From an uncultured Bacteroidales bacterium (lineage in GTDB: Bacteria; Bacteroidota; Bacteroidia; Bacteroidales; WCHB1-69), in the NCBI GenBank assembly GCA_900315245.1, contig OMYJ01000010.1, positions 34,110 to 98,109 of the forward strand: DNA of 64,000 nt, written 5' to 3'. Made by a program: the position numbers and the translations under genes. This document shows positions 62,838 through 64,000 of this stretch, in pieces. Within the stretch, counting starts at the first letter, position 1, and every line of letters begins with the position of its first letter. Under the pieces are notes generated by a model. The model was not told where the DNA came from and did no database searches. It saw only the letters and a program-made list of their open reading frames with translations.

Positions 62838-64000
62838 GCTATACAGACAGCGAGATTGAGGCCACCTGCGAAGGCAGCTACAGCTTCACCCGTACGTGGC
62901 GTGTCATCGACGACTGCGGCTACGTGAGCCTGAGCGACAGCGTGCAGACGATCACGGTGGTTGACACCGTCCGCCCGACTTACACGAGACCTCTGGATAT
63001 CACCTTCTACAAGGATGAAAACTGCAACGCCGACACGAGCGTGACGTCAGCCGGCGAACCCACGAATGTTGCCGACAACTGCACGTCAGCACCTACGGTG
63101 ACCTACACGGACAGCGAGCCCGCCGACATCACGTTATATAAGGATGAAGACTGCGAAGTTTTGACATCCACGACTGAGACCGGCGAGCCCACAGTGGTGG
63201 CTGACAACTGCACGTCAGCACCTACGGTGACCTACACGGACAGCGAGTTGACACCGATATGTGATGGTGGTTTTACTTTCACTCGTACATGGCGTGTGGT
63301 TGATGATTGTGGCAACGTTTCGTTGAGCGACAGCATCCAGACGATCACGGTGGTTGACACCGTCCGTCCGACTTACACGAAACCTTTGGACATCACACTC
63401 TACAAGGACAGCAATTGCAATGCGGACACGAGTGTAGCAACAGCTGGATTTCCAACGATGGTTGTCGATAATTGTGCGGCAACCCCGACAGTTACCTACA
63501 CGGACAGTGAACTGAACTTCACCTGTGAGGGCAGCTACAGCTTCACCCGTACATGGCGCGTTGTTACCGACTGCGGCAACGTCTCGTTGAGCGACAGCAT
63601 CCAGACGATCACGGTGGTTGACACCGTCCGCCCGACTTACACGAGACCTCTGGATATTACCTTCTACAAGGATGAGAACTGCAACGTCGACACGAGCGTG
63701 ACGTCAGCCGGCGAACCCACGAATGTTGCCGACAACTGCACGTCAGCACCTACGGTGACTTACACGGACAGCGAGATTGAGACCACCTGCGAAGGCAGCT
63801 ACAGCTTCACTCGTACGTGGCGTGTCATCGACGACTGCGGCAACGTCTCGTTGAGCGACAGCATCCAGACGATTACGGTGGTTGACACCGTCCGCCCGAC
63901 TTACACGAGACCTCTGGATATCACCTTCTACAAGGATGAGAACTGCAACGCCGACACGAGCGTGACGTCAGCCGGCGAACCCACGAATGTTGCCGACAAC
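62697..64000 (+). repeat. 264-bp HYR-like repeat array, open at right edge
   Basis: Equivalent points (ITFYKDEN or similar) at 62697, 63002, 63131, 63395, 63659 and 63923. Regular spacing is 264 bp (88 residues). The 305-bp spacing equals 264 plus a 41-base insertion; the 129-bp spacing is a unit lacking 135 bases. Some copies are almost identical at DNA level, for example 62697-62815 and 63002-63120, which differ at one base. Confidence 0.9.
62822..64000 (+). CDS. Continuation of the giant protein in another frame, partial
   Basis: 393 codons without a stop up to the window edge, in the reading frame that restores the HYR repeats: AHITVSYTDSE, then FTRTWRVIDDCG, TITVVDTVRPTYTRPLDITF and so on. 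It is the C-terminal extension of the giant protein, not a separate gene: it lacks a start, promoter and signal peptide. The Asp/Asn-Cys pairs (VADNC, DENCN) repeat in every unit and could form disulphides. The end of the protein, and any T9SS sorting domain, is not visible. Confidence 0.85.

Noticed and set aside
62800..62840. Programmed ribosomal frameshift in the giant gene
   Set aside because: No slippery heptamer or downstream structure was seen, and a 41-bp insertion that restores the repeat when removed explains the break better.
62640..64000. CRISPR-like regular repeats
   Set aside because: The 264-bp repeats are coding, contiguous, without spacers, and encode a known type of extracellular domain.

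Overview
The window looks like a chromosome segment of an anaerobic, probably host-associated member of the Bacteroidota, most likely order Bacteroidales. The evidence is as follows. Almost every transcription start region carries the Bacteroidota -7 element TAnnTTTG (usually TATCTTTG or TATTTTTG). Several secreted proteins have type IX secretion (T9SS) sorting domains. There are many short-lipobox lipoproteins, a TonB-dependent receptor with a carboxypeptidase-like N-terminal domain, a DUF5686 protein, and a lysine-fermentation dehydrogenase. No phage, integrase, transposase or CRISPR locus was recognised.

Layout. 1-7.8 kb: a partial lipoprotein gene, an EamA permease, a TonB-dependent receptor, a FISUMP-like lipoprotein, a GH29 fucosidase and a diacylglycerol-kinase-type lipid kinase. 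8-14.6 kb: a coiled-coil/PD-(D/E)XK protein, an LTA-synthase-like sulfatase-fold enzyme, an SPFH protein with a coupled ribbon-helix-helix protein, and a patatin-porin. 14.8-19.3 kb: 3,5-diaminohexanoate dehydrogenase, an M49-like lipoprotein peptidase, recF, tRNA-Pro and tRNA-Arg. 19.4-23.3 kb: a three-gene envelope glycan operon (GtrA, UGM-like flavoprotein, GT-C transferase with MORN tail). 23.4-32.8 kb: a two-gene T9SS cargo operon, including a 2644-residue protein of about eleven alternating CUB-like/FN3 modules, bracketed by two identical 37-bp terminators. 32.9-48.6 kb: mostly housekeeping genes (prs, def, ruvX, glnS, Na/Pi symporter, DUF5686, methionine-gamma-lyase-like enzyme, CoA-transferase alpha subunit, nadB, YpfJ-like metallopeptidase). 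49-64 kb: a Cys-rich small ORF followed by an intrinsic terminator, then a second giant surface protein (more than 4,900 residues if its frameshift is repaired) that runs off the right edge in a 264-bp HYR-like repeat array.

The most unusual features are four. (1) At least ten intergenic arrays of very short tandem repeats, mainly heptamers, each with a different unit, several placed beside palindromes; two invade the 3' ends of unrelated genes and give both proteins the same C-terminus TMRR. (2) The Cys-rich ORF whose stop codon lies in the loop of a terminator just before the 15-kb giant gene, with no recognisable promoter in between, an arrangement that looks like an attenuator. (3) The two giant proteins built on the same CUB-like Tyr-Asp-x-Gly-Gly module. 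(4) A frame-breaking junction in the HYR array that may be an assembly join.

All functions come from motif and family recognition by eye; no database search was run.
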